The notes under the pieces are model-generated. The model was not told where the DNA came from. It saw only the letters and a list, made by a program, of their open reading frames with translations, and ran no database searches. Shown piece by piece: positions 10,339 through 22,358 of a stretch of 64,000 nt of DNA (position 1 is the stretch's first letter; every line of letters begins with the position of its first letter). The stretch is from Excoecaria cochinchinensis (Eukaryota; Streptophyta; Magnoliopsida; Malpighiales; Euphorbiaceae): contig CANTUQ010000003.1 of NCBI GenBank assembly GCA_947683425.1, forward strand, positions 2,480,001 through 2,544,000, in the 5' to 3' direction. The translations under genes and the position numbers were made by a program.

Positions 10339-11631
10339 GACCAATACTCGAGATTTCGCTTTGAAAGTACCTTGGTTAAAATTTACAATTGAGCTTTAAT
10401 TTAAAAATTTCATCCTTTTTTTGAAACTGCATTATATCTCATTAGAGCCTTAGATATATGCTAGTTTGGTCCCTCTTTTAGCCCCGGTGCGTTCCCAAAG
10501 CACGACCCTATGTTCACGTGGGGAAGTGTTAAGGATAATCACCAGCCCAAGTCTAGTACGTTTTGTTATATTAAATGGAGACCCGACTGGTCGTTACGCT
10601 CTTGATGAGCTAGACCCATTGGCAGGGACCATGCTTGGGTAGCGCCAAAGTAACATCACCTTGGCCAAAACTAATGTAATGAAAATAGATACTTTCCCTA
10701 GGTGGTATGAACCATAATACCTTGCTTGCTATATGGATCATTAGGTATTGGACTAATGCAGATAATTTGATTGGTCACCTAATAAATGGCTTTCATGCCC
10801 CGATAGGCCCATGTCGATTTATTCGGACTGCCTAAATACACAATGGTGAAAACCCATGCGTATGCACATTAGCTAAGAGAGGTTATGTTGCCGGTTTTCC
10901 ACTGTGCACCATGTGCATCCATCGGGTTTCCTGTTAACCCATGGATCAAGCCCGCCTAGGGAAGAGACCGCACGACCTCGTGTGTGGGAGGGATAAGGTT
11001 AGAAGAATCTACTTGCTTGCATGTGGTTATGGATATTGCATAGCATGCTCATGTATCGTGTGTCATTCATACATGTTAAAAAAATAATAATAACAAAAAA
11101 AAAACATATAAATTTCCTTCGTGTGTGTGTATAGCCTTTTGTGTGCATATTATTTTTCACATGTACATATCATCCTATGTATAATTTTTATTTATTTTTT
11201 CATGCATCACATATGTCATTGCAATCCCTAGATCTTTCAGTCATCGATGACCATTTGCATAGCACGATCATGCATTACATGTCATTCATGCATAAGAAAA
11301 AAAATGTACATTTCATTTCGTATGTGTACATTCTATTATATGCATATAATCTTTACATGTACATATCACCCTGTGCATAAATTTGCTCCATGCATTGCAT
11401 ACATCATTCTAACCTCTTTGATTTTTTTTAGCAATTGTATACCATTTATTGTACAACACGACCATTTATTGCATATTATTCATACATCATTCTAACTCCT
11501 TGTATTTCAGCCATTGTAGACCATTTGCTTGGGTGGTTTAGGGATCCCAATAGTTATCTATAGAGCGATCAGAACTTGAGTTGGCTGACAAAGGTTTAAC
11601 ATCCTTACCAGACCATCTGAAGGTATTAGAA
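10339..11631 (+). other. Leader of element A with candidate 3' splice site
   Basis: Non-coding leader of about 1.3 kb. The part at 10590-11040 matches the leaders of Z (28045-28460) and D (about 53050-53500, minus strand). Near the end there are three diverged copies of a module resembling TTTCAGNCATNGATGACCATTT, at about 11234, 11425 and 11505. The last, TATTTCAG|CCATTGTAGA (cut after 11510), corresponds to TTTCAG|CCATTATAG in Z (28536) and CTGCAG|CCATCATAGA in D (52912), which is the form of a 3' splice acceptor shortly before the gag start. Confidence 0.6.
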
Positions 11632-12582
11632 ATGGCTAGCCCTTCACAACAGACTGAAGAGATTTGTACCCTAATTGCCCAGGAGATGGATAAAAGGTTC
11701 GAAGAGCTTGAAAAAAGGATGTTGGCCCTGGTTAAGGAAAGGATGGATGCCATGGCGCTTGTTCTTCAAGCTCAACTTATGGCGACTACTACCCTTAACC
11801 AAGTGGAGTCATCCATTGTCAAGATGTCCTATACTGTAAGGACCGCAGTGTCTCCTTTTACTTTTGAACCCAAAGTCAAGGTTCCCTTTATTTTTCCAGT
11901 TGAGCAAACAAGAGGCAAGAAGCCTGCTCTAGAATACGACTATATTCCTAAAAAGGAAGACATTTTAACAGTGATGCAAGCTCTGAATAGTAAAGCATCA
12001 AGGGCAGGATATGATTTAAGGTCAGGCTCAGGTCCGCACTTAGGTGAAACATTGGAGGGGTCTTTGATGCGGTTACAAGAACAAGTAAGAAGGGCAGAAG
12101 GAATAGAGCCTTCACAGTCAATAGACATCCTTAGGTCCTTAGGCACAAAAAAAGAGACAGCTGATCTTGAAAAAGAAATTATGAAGTCTAAGCTTGCAAT
12201 TACCCGAGTGCCTCTCAATAAAACTGTTATTGGCCCTGCAAGTCTAAGAGTGGGTTGTTATGATAATAGCAGTGGTGCCCGAAGGATAGGGAAAGCGCCA
12301 ACCACAGAAGTGAATCAAAGGCTTTTTTCTAATTTAGGCAGATCCTTATCCTGGGTCCTTAAGAGGCTAATGAAGGAGGGGATGCTACAACCAATGCCGG
12401 CTAGGCCCGCTAGAAGCCAGGGACAGCCCAATCACAAAGGGGATCAGTATTGTGCCTTCCACTAACACACCAGGTATACCACAGATGATTGCAAGACCTT
12501 GAGACATGCTATTCAAGGTCTAATTGACTCCAAGCAGATCTCCAACCCAGAAAAGCGAGAGGGAATGAATAAGATGGATTAA
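11632..12582 (+). pseudogene. gag: gag of element A (broken)
   Basis: Capsid-type protein. The ATG at 11632 gives MASPSQQTEE, which aligns with the start of D gag (MANSPRGKD). The frame is open to a TAA at 12463, exactly where D has Gln475 in the motif CAFHQYSGH (C-x2-H-x4-H-x4-C, a zinc-knuckle-like motif of Tat elements). Reading past it, homology continues through the TLRHAIQGLIDSKQI segment to a TAA at 12580. Much of the central capsid domain found in D (residues 220-360) is absent, so this copy is internally deleted. It could not make a full Gag. Confidence 0.8.
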
Positions 12583-12738
12583 GTGCCTAAATCAGGGAAG
12601 GGAGGATGGTTCTTGAGCATGATAATGGACCACCAACTACAGCATCTATGTTGACAAGAGCGAAAAATGATTAGCTATTTAGAATGTTCTTTTTTATTTT
12701 TGAACTGTTAATAATAAAATTCTGATTTCATTAATAAG

Positions 12739-14192
12739 ATGAACGTTTTTGCTTACTTGTGTGATATCTCTTATGATTTCATTATGCATAATCATGATCA
12801 TGACTCATCCCTATTTGATATTGATTTAATTGTTGTTACTCCATTTAATCTCAGAAATTTGGAAAACCCAAAAAAAATCTTGATAGCATCTAATGTAACT
12901 CCTGAAAAGAGATCAAAATTTGAGAGAAATAAAACAAAATGTGAAAAAGTCTTTGCTTGAACCTATGAGGACATGCTAAGAGTTAATGACGGAATCGCCA
13001 AGCACACCATTCCAACATATCCTGATCATGGACCAGCCAAGCAGAAGCCCATAAGACTTAGGCTAGAATGGGCAGAGAAGGTTAAAGGAGGGATCCATAA
13101 GCAGAGATGAAACCAAAATTTCTTGTCAAAATTCTACAATTGACTTGTTTAGTTAATATTGTCCCAAATCAAAAAGAGGAGGAGTGCGTGTATGTGTGGA
13201 CTATCAGGATCTTAACAAAACTTATCCACAAAAAAAATGAACAAAAAAAAGAACGAAAAAATAAAAAATAAAAAATATATAATCAATATGTAGATTTGTC
13301 AAAAAAAAAGAGAAACCGTTGATATGGGGGCAAAGGGAAGTCATCTTGGGGGCAAGCTTTGTTCAAATTCCATTGATCTACACATGCTCGTACTTTACCA
13401 TTTTTTCTTGGCCTCCAAAAAGGTTCTATTGACTTGCAATGGATAACGGGTTGCTCGAGCTAGGAAATAGACATCACAGGGGAGGTGCGCCCGATGGCAT
13501 CCAACGGACAGGGTCATCGAAAAGAATCCAATATGTCGATATGGTCTCCCACACCATGCAGGGTTCAAGGATGGAAGGACAATTTATAGATAAGGCTAGG
13601 GAGTTGCTCTAGAGGTATGACATTAAAGACCACAAGTACTCCTTGTATTGCCCTCAAACTAATGGGACAGAAAAGGCTGTTAATACGGAGATCTGGGTCA
13701 AGATTGTTCGAAACGACAAAGATCGGGCAGAGAAATGGCCCTTTTGCACTTCGAGGCTAGAGAACCACCATCGGAACCTCTACGAGAGTCACATGGGACA
13801 GAAGCAGTGATGGCTAGTCGGAGTAGAGCTCAAATCTTTAAGGACAGTCATGGAAACCCAGATTCCAGAAGTCGATAGGGCACATCAATGGTAGCAGCAG
13901 TTAAACACATCAGATGAGGACATGTCATGGGATTATCGCTATAATCGGATCTCTTAGAAAACACTCTACTCGATCATTCAGGAAGAAGGTCAGAAAGCAT
14001 CCATTGGGAGAGAGAGATTTAGTCTTCAAGCAAATGGGTCCGAATGCTCTAGACGAATGAGGCAAATTCAGACCAGTATAGGAAGGCCCATTTATTCTCC
14101 AGAGATTATTATCCAAGAGAGCAGCAACAGACAGCGATGAAGATAACTACAAAGAATCGATCAATATCGACAGACCCAAGAAGTTCCATGGC
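12739..14192 (+). pseudogene. pol remnant of element A
   Basis: Fragments in changing frames. About 12739-12957 matches the D polyprotein near residues 1066-1137 (spacer before RT), followed by a TGA where D has Trp1138 and a continuation to about 13108. A short RT piece with VDYQDLNK lies near 13190-13220. An A-rich stretch follows, then an integrase remnant: the region around the first catalytic Asp near 13460-13510, RYGLPH-like sequence near 13540, and the C-terminal part ending near 14192. Protease, most of RT and both RNase H domains are missing. It is not functional. Confidence 0.75.
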
Positions 14193-15599
14193 TAAAGACT
14201 AAACATCAAAATAAGAGAATAAAAGCCCCACGAGTTGAAAATCAAAAAAGGCGGCCTTGCTAAAAATGGGTGCCTCGTCAGGGTGAAAATCGAAAAAAGG
14301 CATCTTGGGCAAAAATTAGAGGCTTGAGAGAAAATGTCCAATCAAGAAAACTCGAGAGGGCTGATTGGAGATAGGAGTTTGATGCTTACAAGATATACTC
14401 TGAGATTAGATGTAGTTTTGCATTTTGAATCGATGTTAGATAATGATCATGTATAGAGAAATCATACCAAAATGTACACAATCTTTGCAAATACATGTGT
14501 TCATTATTTTCCAGTTCATCTATAAAAAGAGAAATATCATTCATTGCTGAATGCATGAAATATAAATGGCTACACTCTACTACTGCTCTCATCGTCCAGA
14601 TGTCTAAGTCGATGAGGTCTTATTATCAATTGCAGGACTAAGCACCTACCTCTTGAATGCATTAGTGGGAGTAAAGGAACGATCCCTGAAAGATTGTATA
14701 ATAGTCTTCACCCGCAGCTTGCCCAGAGGCTATGGTATCTAAAGGTAAAAGCCAAAGATAAGGATACGCCTTGGAAAGATAGGGGATGCCACACTACATG
14801 GTTAATCCCTTTGAACTATTGAGCACAATGGGTGGTAATGTAAAAGGGCAGCCTCATGAAGCCCTAAAGAACCCGATCTTCATCCACCACCTCACCCAAT
14901 ATAGCAACACATTCATCGAGAGAGGCAAAGGAATGCAATCGATACCTGGGGAGAAGATGCCTCAGTGAATAACTGCCTATTACTCTAGAATGGGGCTCTG
15001 ATAGTAGTTCCAATAGTCATACCCTTAAAAAAAAGGCCGTTAGAGTTGAAAACCATAATTGGCTCTCTAAGCAAAAGTTAGGCCAAAGGGCAGGGTAAAA
15101 ACCTAGAAACAGGCAGTCTATCCTACAAAAACAAAATTGAATAAAAGCCGTTAGAGTGGGTTGGGTCCATTTCAGGTAAAAATTAGGCATAGGGTTATGT
15201 GAAAATCCTTAAAGGGATGCATTTCCCGCTAAGAAAAGCTAGTGTGAAAATCCACAAGGGATGCGCTACCTTTAAAATAATGACTTTTGAAGCCTGGACC
15301 GATAAGGCGGCATTACTCCCCTTTAGGCATATAGTACATAACTCAGGACTCGAGTTAAAGTTTTGGGGGTAAAATGCCAATTGACTGGGAGGCAAAGATG
15401 CATGCGGGTCAGTTTTCTTTGAAAAGATTATGGGTCAGAGTCCATCAAGGCAAGACGATGATTTTCTAGATCCTTGGGGGCATCAGACAACGTGAGCAGC
15501 GGAGCAGCACCCTCAACAAATCCCTTAGCCACCTAGGATGTGGTCTATCCATTTTTGCATCTCACATGCATCTTGCATGCATAAATATCTTGCATATCC
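14193..15599 (+). other. 3' non-coding region of element A, first part
   Basis: No supported gene. About 14220-14370 matches the sequence following integrase in D (46255-46400, minus strand), with phrases such as GAAAATCGAAAAAAGGCATC. About 15000-15260 contains repeated AAAANNCCGTTAGAGT-like units. The region is cut at 15599 by element C; the TATCC at 15595-15599 is the left target-site copy. Confidence 0.6.
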
Positions 15600-16660
15600 T
15601 GTAACATCCCAAAAATCACCCTAGTAGAATTAAGTGTCATTAGTGTAATTGTGTGCATGATAATTAGGGTTTACACTTTGGACTTGATTGAAATATGAAA
15701 CTAGGGACCCAATCGAAAAGAAATAAAACATTGTAGTGGCTGAAGTGTAAATTGCAAGATTAGTGATAAGTGGGGATTAAAATAGTGTATTGGTGATTAA
15801 CTTAGGTTAATCAATATCTAGTGGAATCCATGTGGATTTAAGGGAGCCGGCCACCTATATTGAGAAGGAAGGGGGAGTTGGACACCTCATACTTGCATGC
15901 AAGCATGAGGTGGGAGTGTAGGTAAAATTTTGTATTTTGTTACCTTGAGCCGGCCCTTTCTCTCAAAAAGTTTATTCTCTTTTATTCTTCTTTCATTTGT
16001 TCTCATTGATCATGAAGTTTTAAGAGTTGGGTAGAGATAAGTTAGAAGAAGAGAAATTGACTAGAAAGGTAAGTTAGCACATAGTTTATCTCGTTTATCT
16101 TCTTCTAATTATGATTTTTGATTGTTAAGATTATGAGTATAGTCTAATGGACTTGTATGTATTGTATGTGCATATGAGTTGAAGAGGCAAGTAAAGCTGC
16201 CAAGGTTAAAGAGAAAGTGCAATAGAAGAGTAAAGGAAGGAGTGCTCCAAGAGGTTAGGGATTGTGCGTGTATTGATGTGTTTATTGTGTGAAAATCATT
16301 GTTAATGATATGTGATAGTGTTAATGGGCTTGCATGGAATAGTGAACATGTGTAAAATGACTATTGAAATGAAATAAGTGATATTGAAATGTAGTGAGTA
16401 GTGAAGATATTGCCATGATATGTTGCCATGTGTGATCTTGAATTTATATGGATGAACATGCTTAAGTTGTATAATGAAGTATTGAAAGATTCATATGAGG
16501 GTTTGATTGTGTGTTATGGCATGTAAATGAAGAGGTAAAGTATGCTTGTGTAGTGAAAAAAGATTGCCAAAGCAAGAGAATGCAAGAATGTAAAGTGTAA
16601 GAAAAAGCACAACTGTGTCTTGGTAAAACACAGTTGTGCAATGGAAATTTGGCATGAGTC

Positions 16661-16911
16661 ACGGTGACAACTAAAGTGGTTGTGATGGTGAGGTGTCAAA
16701 ATGAGCATTCTGTTTTGTGTTGAGTGTATTTCACGGTGCCAACCAGACTCGTTGTGACCGTGACCTATCCCAGAAATGCATTATGTCCGTCAGTTGGTGA
16801 TATGTCATGGTGGCAACCAAAGTGGTTGTGACCATGACCTACCACAAACTACATTCTGTTTTGGGTTTTCAGTATGTTACGGTGACAACCAGATTGGTTG
16901 TGATAGTGGCC
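16661..16911. repeat. Palindrome modules in 5' LTR of C
   Basis: Four imperfect inverted repeats of about 33 bp, near 16661, 16731, 16805 and 16877, spaced about 73 bp apart. They are based on CACGGTGACAACCA and TGGTTGTGACCGTG. CpG sites are largely lost in this copy compared with 20759-21011. Confidence 0.8.
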
Positions 16912-17862
16912 CCTCTATATTGTCAATGCAACCCTATTGTATTTGGATGTGTATTTGATGAAACTAAATCCATGATTGAGGACCTTATTGTATGAGCATT
17001 ATATCAATGTTAAATGAAGTTTACATGCATACAACTAAGATGACTATGCGAATTAGAAATGCATGATAGCCTAACTAAGCATGAGTACATCATTATGCGA
17101 ATATACTCCTATGCGAATTATAGATGCATGATTAGCCTAACTAAGCTTGATTACATTATTATACGAAATAGTTACATATAAGGTAAGTTAACTCATGTTC
17201 TTGGATTTAACATGCAAATGAGCATTATCATGGAAATGAACCATGTCATGCGAATGACTTTTGTTATGCGAATAATTATAACATGTGAATGAATGATTAC
17301 GTGAATATGTATGTGTAGTGAATGAACAAATATACCTATAAGCCTGTAGTCGGGTCTTGGATAAATAAGCATGCTTATGAAGGGCTAGTGATTTGCGGCT
17401 GCTAGTGTGACACCGACGGGTGTCTAGTGATTGATACCGACGGGTATCCAGTGATATAGTGTTTGAGACCTTGATCTCTAGTGTTTATTAAATAGTGTAC
17501 CTGTATCAACTTTTAAGACATTACAGGCTATTAACATTTAAATATTTAAAGATGATAACACGATATCCATATTTGTGTTCTAATTATGTAATGTTAGTGT
17601 TATTCCATGCTAGTGAAATGAGTGTATTGATAGTGTAGCCTTTATTTGCATAGTAAAGTAATTATTGAGCCTGGCAACTGAATAATGATTATAACATTTT
17701 ATAGACATCACATGACCTTGTGATTAACATGAGTTATTGTATATTAGCATGCTTGTGTAATAATGATTTAGTGATTTTATGTGATATGCCATAGGTTTTA
17801 AGCATGAGCTTATTGTATAGTGCTTTGTGAATGTTGTGTTAGTGCTTGCTTCTACATCCCCA

Positions 17863-17901
17863 CTAAGCGTTATCGCTTAGCACGGGTGCTTGTCTCTCGT
17901 G
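17863..17901 (+). promoter_or_regulatory. Paired-hairpin LTR module (5' LTR of C)
   Basis: The first hairpin, CTAAGCG-TTAT-CGCTTAG, is identical to that at 2722. The second has a CACGGG/CTCGTG stem, one G-T pair included. It lies about 360 bp before the LTR end. Confidence 0.75.
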
Positions 17902-18267
17902 TAGGTCGTAGATTGGAGTCGTATTTTGGAAGGTTTCTACAAGCCACCATAGGAGCGCGAAGGGTCACTTTTGAGGGTAAAGATTTTGTATTATAAGCTC
18001 CATTTTTGTAATAGTTGTTCTTTTTGTACACGTATAGTGTTATAAGTAGCATATTGTAGTAAAGCTTGTAATCTGTAATAGTGAACAATGACTAATTAGT
18101 GATGGCGTATAACCTAGTGGAATGCTTGACCCGTAGTCATTAGTGCATGTTAATATGAATAGTGGTGAGAACAGGGATTAATTAATATTAACTATATGAT
18201 AATTGCAAACTTAGTGTCGTGTAGTGCTCCCTTGTCTTTCCAGGGGGCATTGGGGTGTTACAAGTTG

Positions 18268-18279
18268 TGGTATCAGAGC
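18268..18279 (+). promoter_or_regulatory. Primer-binding site of element C
   Basis: TGGTATCAGAGC, the standard complement of the 3' end of the initiator methionine tRNA used by many plant LTR elements, placed five bases after the 5' LTR. Confidence 0.95.
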
Positions 18280-18373
18280 ATAGGTTTAGGCATTTCTGGA
18301 CTATAGAGTTGTCATGAGTCTGTCTAGAGTGTAGCCATAATGCAGATATTGTATATTTGTTTTGTAGAGTACT

Positions 18374-19573
18374 ATGGAAATAGACCCTAGTGAAGAGATA
18401 GGAGAGACGATTGGAAGTGTTAACCCGGGTAGGGCAAACCGTAATCCTTTTGTACCTGAGCCTCCACTAGATAGGAATCCGAATCGACCTTTAGTGCAAG
18501 AGAATGTAATGTTAGTGCAAGGGTTGATGCAAATGATTGATAGATTGATGGCCCCTAAAGCTCCATCAGATCTGATTAGGAAAAGAGGGGCAGAAGAGTT
18601 TAAGGGAACATCAATGGATGAGTCGGATATAGCAGAGTATTGGTTAGAGAAAATAGATCGAATATTGCAAGAAGTGAATTGTCCGCAAGAGCAGCGAGTG
18701 GAGTGTGCTGTGTCTTTGTTGCAAGGGCCAGCATACGATTGGTGGAAATTGGTATTGAGGAATCCGCAGTGGCCTACAAATCTAACTTGGGAATTCTTTA
18801 CATAAGAATTCGAGAAGCAGTATATTACTAAAGCTTATCGAGAGGCTAAGTGGAGAGAATTTGTGAGTTTAAAGCAAGGAAGTATGAGTGTAGCGGGATA
18901 TGACAAGGAATTCAGCCGTCTTATTTAGTATGTGCCAAATGACCTAATGACGGAAGAGTTTAAATGTCGCCAGTTTGAAGAAGGATTGGATGAGATGATT
19001 AAAGGGCAATTGGCAGCCATGACATCAATGCAAACAGTTAGTTACTATCAATTGGTACAAGCTGCTTTGAAGGTACAGAAATCAGAGATAGTTCAAAGAA
19101 AGAACCAAAAGAGAAGGACACAAGACAGTGGACATGGGTATAGTTTGGCAAAGGATAATCAAGGTTTATATAGTGCAATTCCAAAAGCAGCGACCCGAGA
19201 CAAGTCAAGTAAGCAAACTTGAGTATCTGAAGTTGGATTTACAGTTCCATCGAGCAAGGGAAGTGTTTCGGAGCCATGTGAACATTGTGGACAATCTCAT
19301 TGGGGTATATGTCTAAAGCTTACTAGTGCTTGCTTTAAATGTGGGAGTTTTGAACATATGGTAGCAAGGTATCCTCAAGTGCAAGAGAATCTAACTATGC
19401 AATCGAGAAGAGATAGTGTAGCGAAGTCTATGGGCAAAAGAAGAGGTAGAATCGAGAATAGAACTAGTCAAGCCGGACAGCGATCGAGCATAGCTTCAAA
19501 AACAGTGGAAGGACCTAATGTACCTAAAGCGAAAGTTCATTCTTTGACTATAGAGGAAGATAAGAGAGACTAA
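18374..19573 (+). pseudogene. gag: gag of element C, one frame with three stops
   Basis: Gag-type protein of about 400 codons in a single frame from ATG 18374. The first third contains the retrotransposon gag domain (around AEYWLEKIDRIL and VSLLQGPAYDWW, residues about 90-125). Near the C-terminus are a knuckle CEHCGQSHWGIC (C-x2-C-x3-H-x3-C) and a second one, CFKCGSFEHMVARYP, whose last Cys is replaced by Tyr. That pair is typical of Tekay/Del chromovirus Gag. In-frame stops lie at 18803, 18926 and 19220; all three sit where a Gln, Lys or Arg codon would be expected. No protease, RT or integrase follows before the polypurine tract. Confidence 0.8.
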
Positions 19574-19682
19574 GATGAGATACCTGGTATGAGTTAAGTT
19601 ATAGTTGTGATTGTTAAAGATGGTGTCTTGTATAATGTTTGTATAGCATTTGGGGTAGAGTCAAAACATGTGTAGCTAAGGA

Positions 19683-19719
19683 GAATTTCGCGGACGAAAT
19701 TCCTTAAGTGGGGGAGAGT
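19683..19719 (+). promoter_or_regulatory. Inverted repeat plus polypurine tract of element C
   Basis: The inverted repeat GAATTTCG-CGGA-CGAAATTC (19683-19702, 8-bp stem) is followed by AAGTGGGGGAGAG directly before the 3' LTR. The purine-rich run primes plus-strand DNA synthesis. The hairpin before it is also seen in Tekay/Del elements, as recalled. Confidence 0.85.
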
Positions 19720-22358
19720 TGTAACATCCCAAAAATCACCCTAGTAGAATTAAGTGTCATTAGTATAATTGTGTGCATGATAATTAGGATTTACAGCTTT
19801 GGACTTGATTGAAATATGAAACTAGGGACCCAATTGAAAAGAAATAAAACATTGTAGTGGCTGAAGTGTAAATTGCAAGATTAGTGATAAGTGGGGATTA
19901 AAATAGTGTATTGGTGATTAACTTAGGTTAATCAATATCTAGTGGAATCCATGTGGATTTAAGAGAGCCGGTCACCTATATTGAGAGGGAAGGGGGAGTT
20001 GGACACCTCATACTTGCATGCAAGCATGAGGTGGGAGTGTAGGTAGAATTCTGTATTTTGTTACCTTGAGCAGGCCCTTTCTCTCAAAAAGTTTACTCTC
20101 CTTTTATTCCTCTTTCATTTGTTCTCATTGATCATGAAGTTTTAAGAGTTGGGTAGAGATAAGTTAGAAGAAGAGAAATTGACTAGAAAGGTAAGTTAGC
20201 ATATAGTTTATCTCCTTCATCTTCTTCTAATTCTGATTATTGATTGTTAAGATTATGAGTATAGTTTAATGGACTTGAATGTATTGTATGTGCATATGAG
20301 TTGAAGAGGCAAGTAGAGCTGCCAAGGGTAAAGAGAAAGTGCAATAGAAGAGTAAAGGAAGGAGTGCTCCAAGAGGTTAGGGATTGTGTGTGTATCGATG
20401 TGTTTATTGTGTGAAAATCATTGTTAATGATATGTGATAGTGTTAATGGGCTTGCATGGAATAGTGAACATGTGTAAAATGACTACTGAAATGAAACAAG
20501 TGATATTGAAATGTAGTGAGTAGTAAAGATATTGCAATGATATGTTGCTATGTGTGATCTTGAATTTGTATGGATGAACATGCTTAAGTTGTATAATGAA
20601 GTATTGAAAGATTCATATGAGAGTTTGATTGTGTGTTATAGCATGTAAATGAAGAGGTAAAGTATGCTTGTGTAGTGAAAAAGGGTTGCCAAAGCAAGAG
20701 AATGCAAGAATGCAAAGTGTAAGAAAAAGCACAGTTGTGCAATGGAAATTTGGCATGAGTCACGGTGACAACCAAAGTGGTTGTGACCGTGAGGTGTCAA
20801 AATGAGCATTCTGTTTTGTGTTGAGTGTATGTCACGGTGCCAACAAGACTGGTTGTGACCATGACCTACCCCATAAATGCATTCTGTCCGTGAGTTGGTG
20901 ATATGTCACGGTGGCAACCAAAGTGGTTGTGACCGTGACCTACCACAAACTACATTCTATTTTGGGTTTTCAGTATGTCACGGTGACAACCAAATTGGTT
21001 GTGACCGTGACCCCTCTATATTTGCAATGCAACCCTATTGTATTTGGATGTGTATTTGATGAAACTGAATCCATGATTGAGGACCTTATTGTGTGAGCAT
21101 TATATCAATGTTAAATGAAGTTTACATGAATACAACTAAGATGACTATGCGAATTAGAAATGCATGATAGCCTAACTAAACTTGAGTGCATCATTATACG
21201 AATATACCCTTATGCGAATTATAGATGCATAATTAGCCTAACTAAGCTTGATTGCATCATTATGCAAAATAGTTACATATAAGGTAAGTTAACTCATGTG
21301 CTTGGATTTAACATGCAAATGAGCATTATCATGGAAATGAACCATGTCATGCGAATGAATTCTATTACGCGAATAATTATAACATGTGAATGAATGATGA
21401 CGTGAATATGTATGTGTAGTGAATGAATAAATATACCTATAAGCCTGTAGTTGGGTCATTGATAAATAAGCATGCTTATGAAGGGCTAGTCATTTGCGGC
21501 TGCTAGTGTGACACCGACGGGTGTTTAGTGATTTATACCGACGGGTATTTAGTGATATAGTGTTCGAGACCTTGATCTCTAGTGTTTATTAAGTAGTGTA
21601 CCCGTATCCACTTCTAAGACATTACAGGCTATTAACATTTAAATGTTTAAAGATGATAACACGATATCCATATTTGTGTTCTAATTATGTAATGTTAGTG
21701 TTATTCCATGCTAGTGAAATCAGTGTATTGATAGTGTAGCCTTTATTGGCATAGTGAAGTGATTATTGAGCCTAGCAACTGAATAATGATTATAGCATTT
21801 TATAGACATCAAATGGCCTTGTGATTAATATGAGCTATTGTATATTGGCATGCTAGTGTAATAATGATTTAGTGATTTTATGTGATATGCCATAGGTTTT
21901 AAGCATGAGCTTATTGTATAGTGCTTTGTGAATGTTGTGTTAGTGCTTGTTTCTACATCCCCACTAAATCGCTTAGCACAGATGCTTGTCTCCCGTGTAG
22001 GTTGTAGATTGGAGTCGCATTTTGGAAGGTTTTTGCAAGCCACCATAGGAGTGCCAAGGGTCACTTTTGAGTGTAAAGATTTTGTATTATAAGCTCCATT
22101 TTTGTAATAGTTGTTCTTTTTGTACACGTATAGTGTTATAAGTAGCATATTGTAGTGAAGCTTGTAATCTATAATAGTGAACAATGACTAATTAGTGATG
22201 GCGTATAACCTAGTGGAATGCTTGACCCGTAGTCATTAGTGCATGTTAATATGAATAGTGGTGATAATAGGGATTAATTAATGTTAACTATATGATAATT
22301 GCAAGCTTAGTGTCGTGTAGCGCTCCCTTGTCCTTCCAGGGGGCAATGGGGTGTTACA
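19720..22358 (+). repeat. 3' LTR of element C
   Basis: 2,639 bp. Very similar to the 5' LTR but with intact CpG palindromes and with a small deletion in the first hairpin of the paired module (21963-21976). Followed by TATCC (22359-22363). Confidence 0.9.
20759..21011. repeat. Palindrome modules in 3' LTR of C, CpG intact
   Basis: Four modules near 20759, 20832, 20907 and 20976. The last, TCACGGTGACAACCAA joined to TTGGTTGTGACCGTGA, is a 16-bp inverted repeat with a single mismatch. The equivalent modules of the 5' LTR carry TG/CA in place of several CGs. Confidence 0.85.

Larger units (their letters stand above)
15600..18262 (+). repeat. 5' LTR of element C
   Basis: 2,663 bp, flanked on the left by TATCC and on the right by the primer site. 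It contains four palindrome modules (16661-16911), direct repeats of ACCGACGGGT near 17410-17450, and the paired-hairpin module at 17863-17901. Compared with the 3' LTR, several CG dinucleotides in the palindromes have become TG or CA. Confidence 0.9.
15600..22358 (+). mobile_element. Element C: gag-only Tekay/Del-type LTR element
   Basis: The LTRs (15600-18262, 19720-22358) begin TGTAACATCCC and end GGGGTGTTACA. TATCC flanks both ends (15595-15599, 22359-22363). The internal region is only about 1.46 kb and holds an initiator-methionine tRNA primer site, a gag frame and a polypurine tract, with no pol. This fits the gag-only class of non-autonomous plant elements (TR-GAG). The two LTRs show many single-base differences, so it is clearly older than D. 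Confidence 0.9.
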
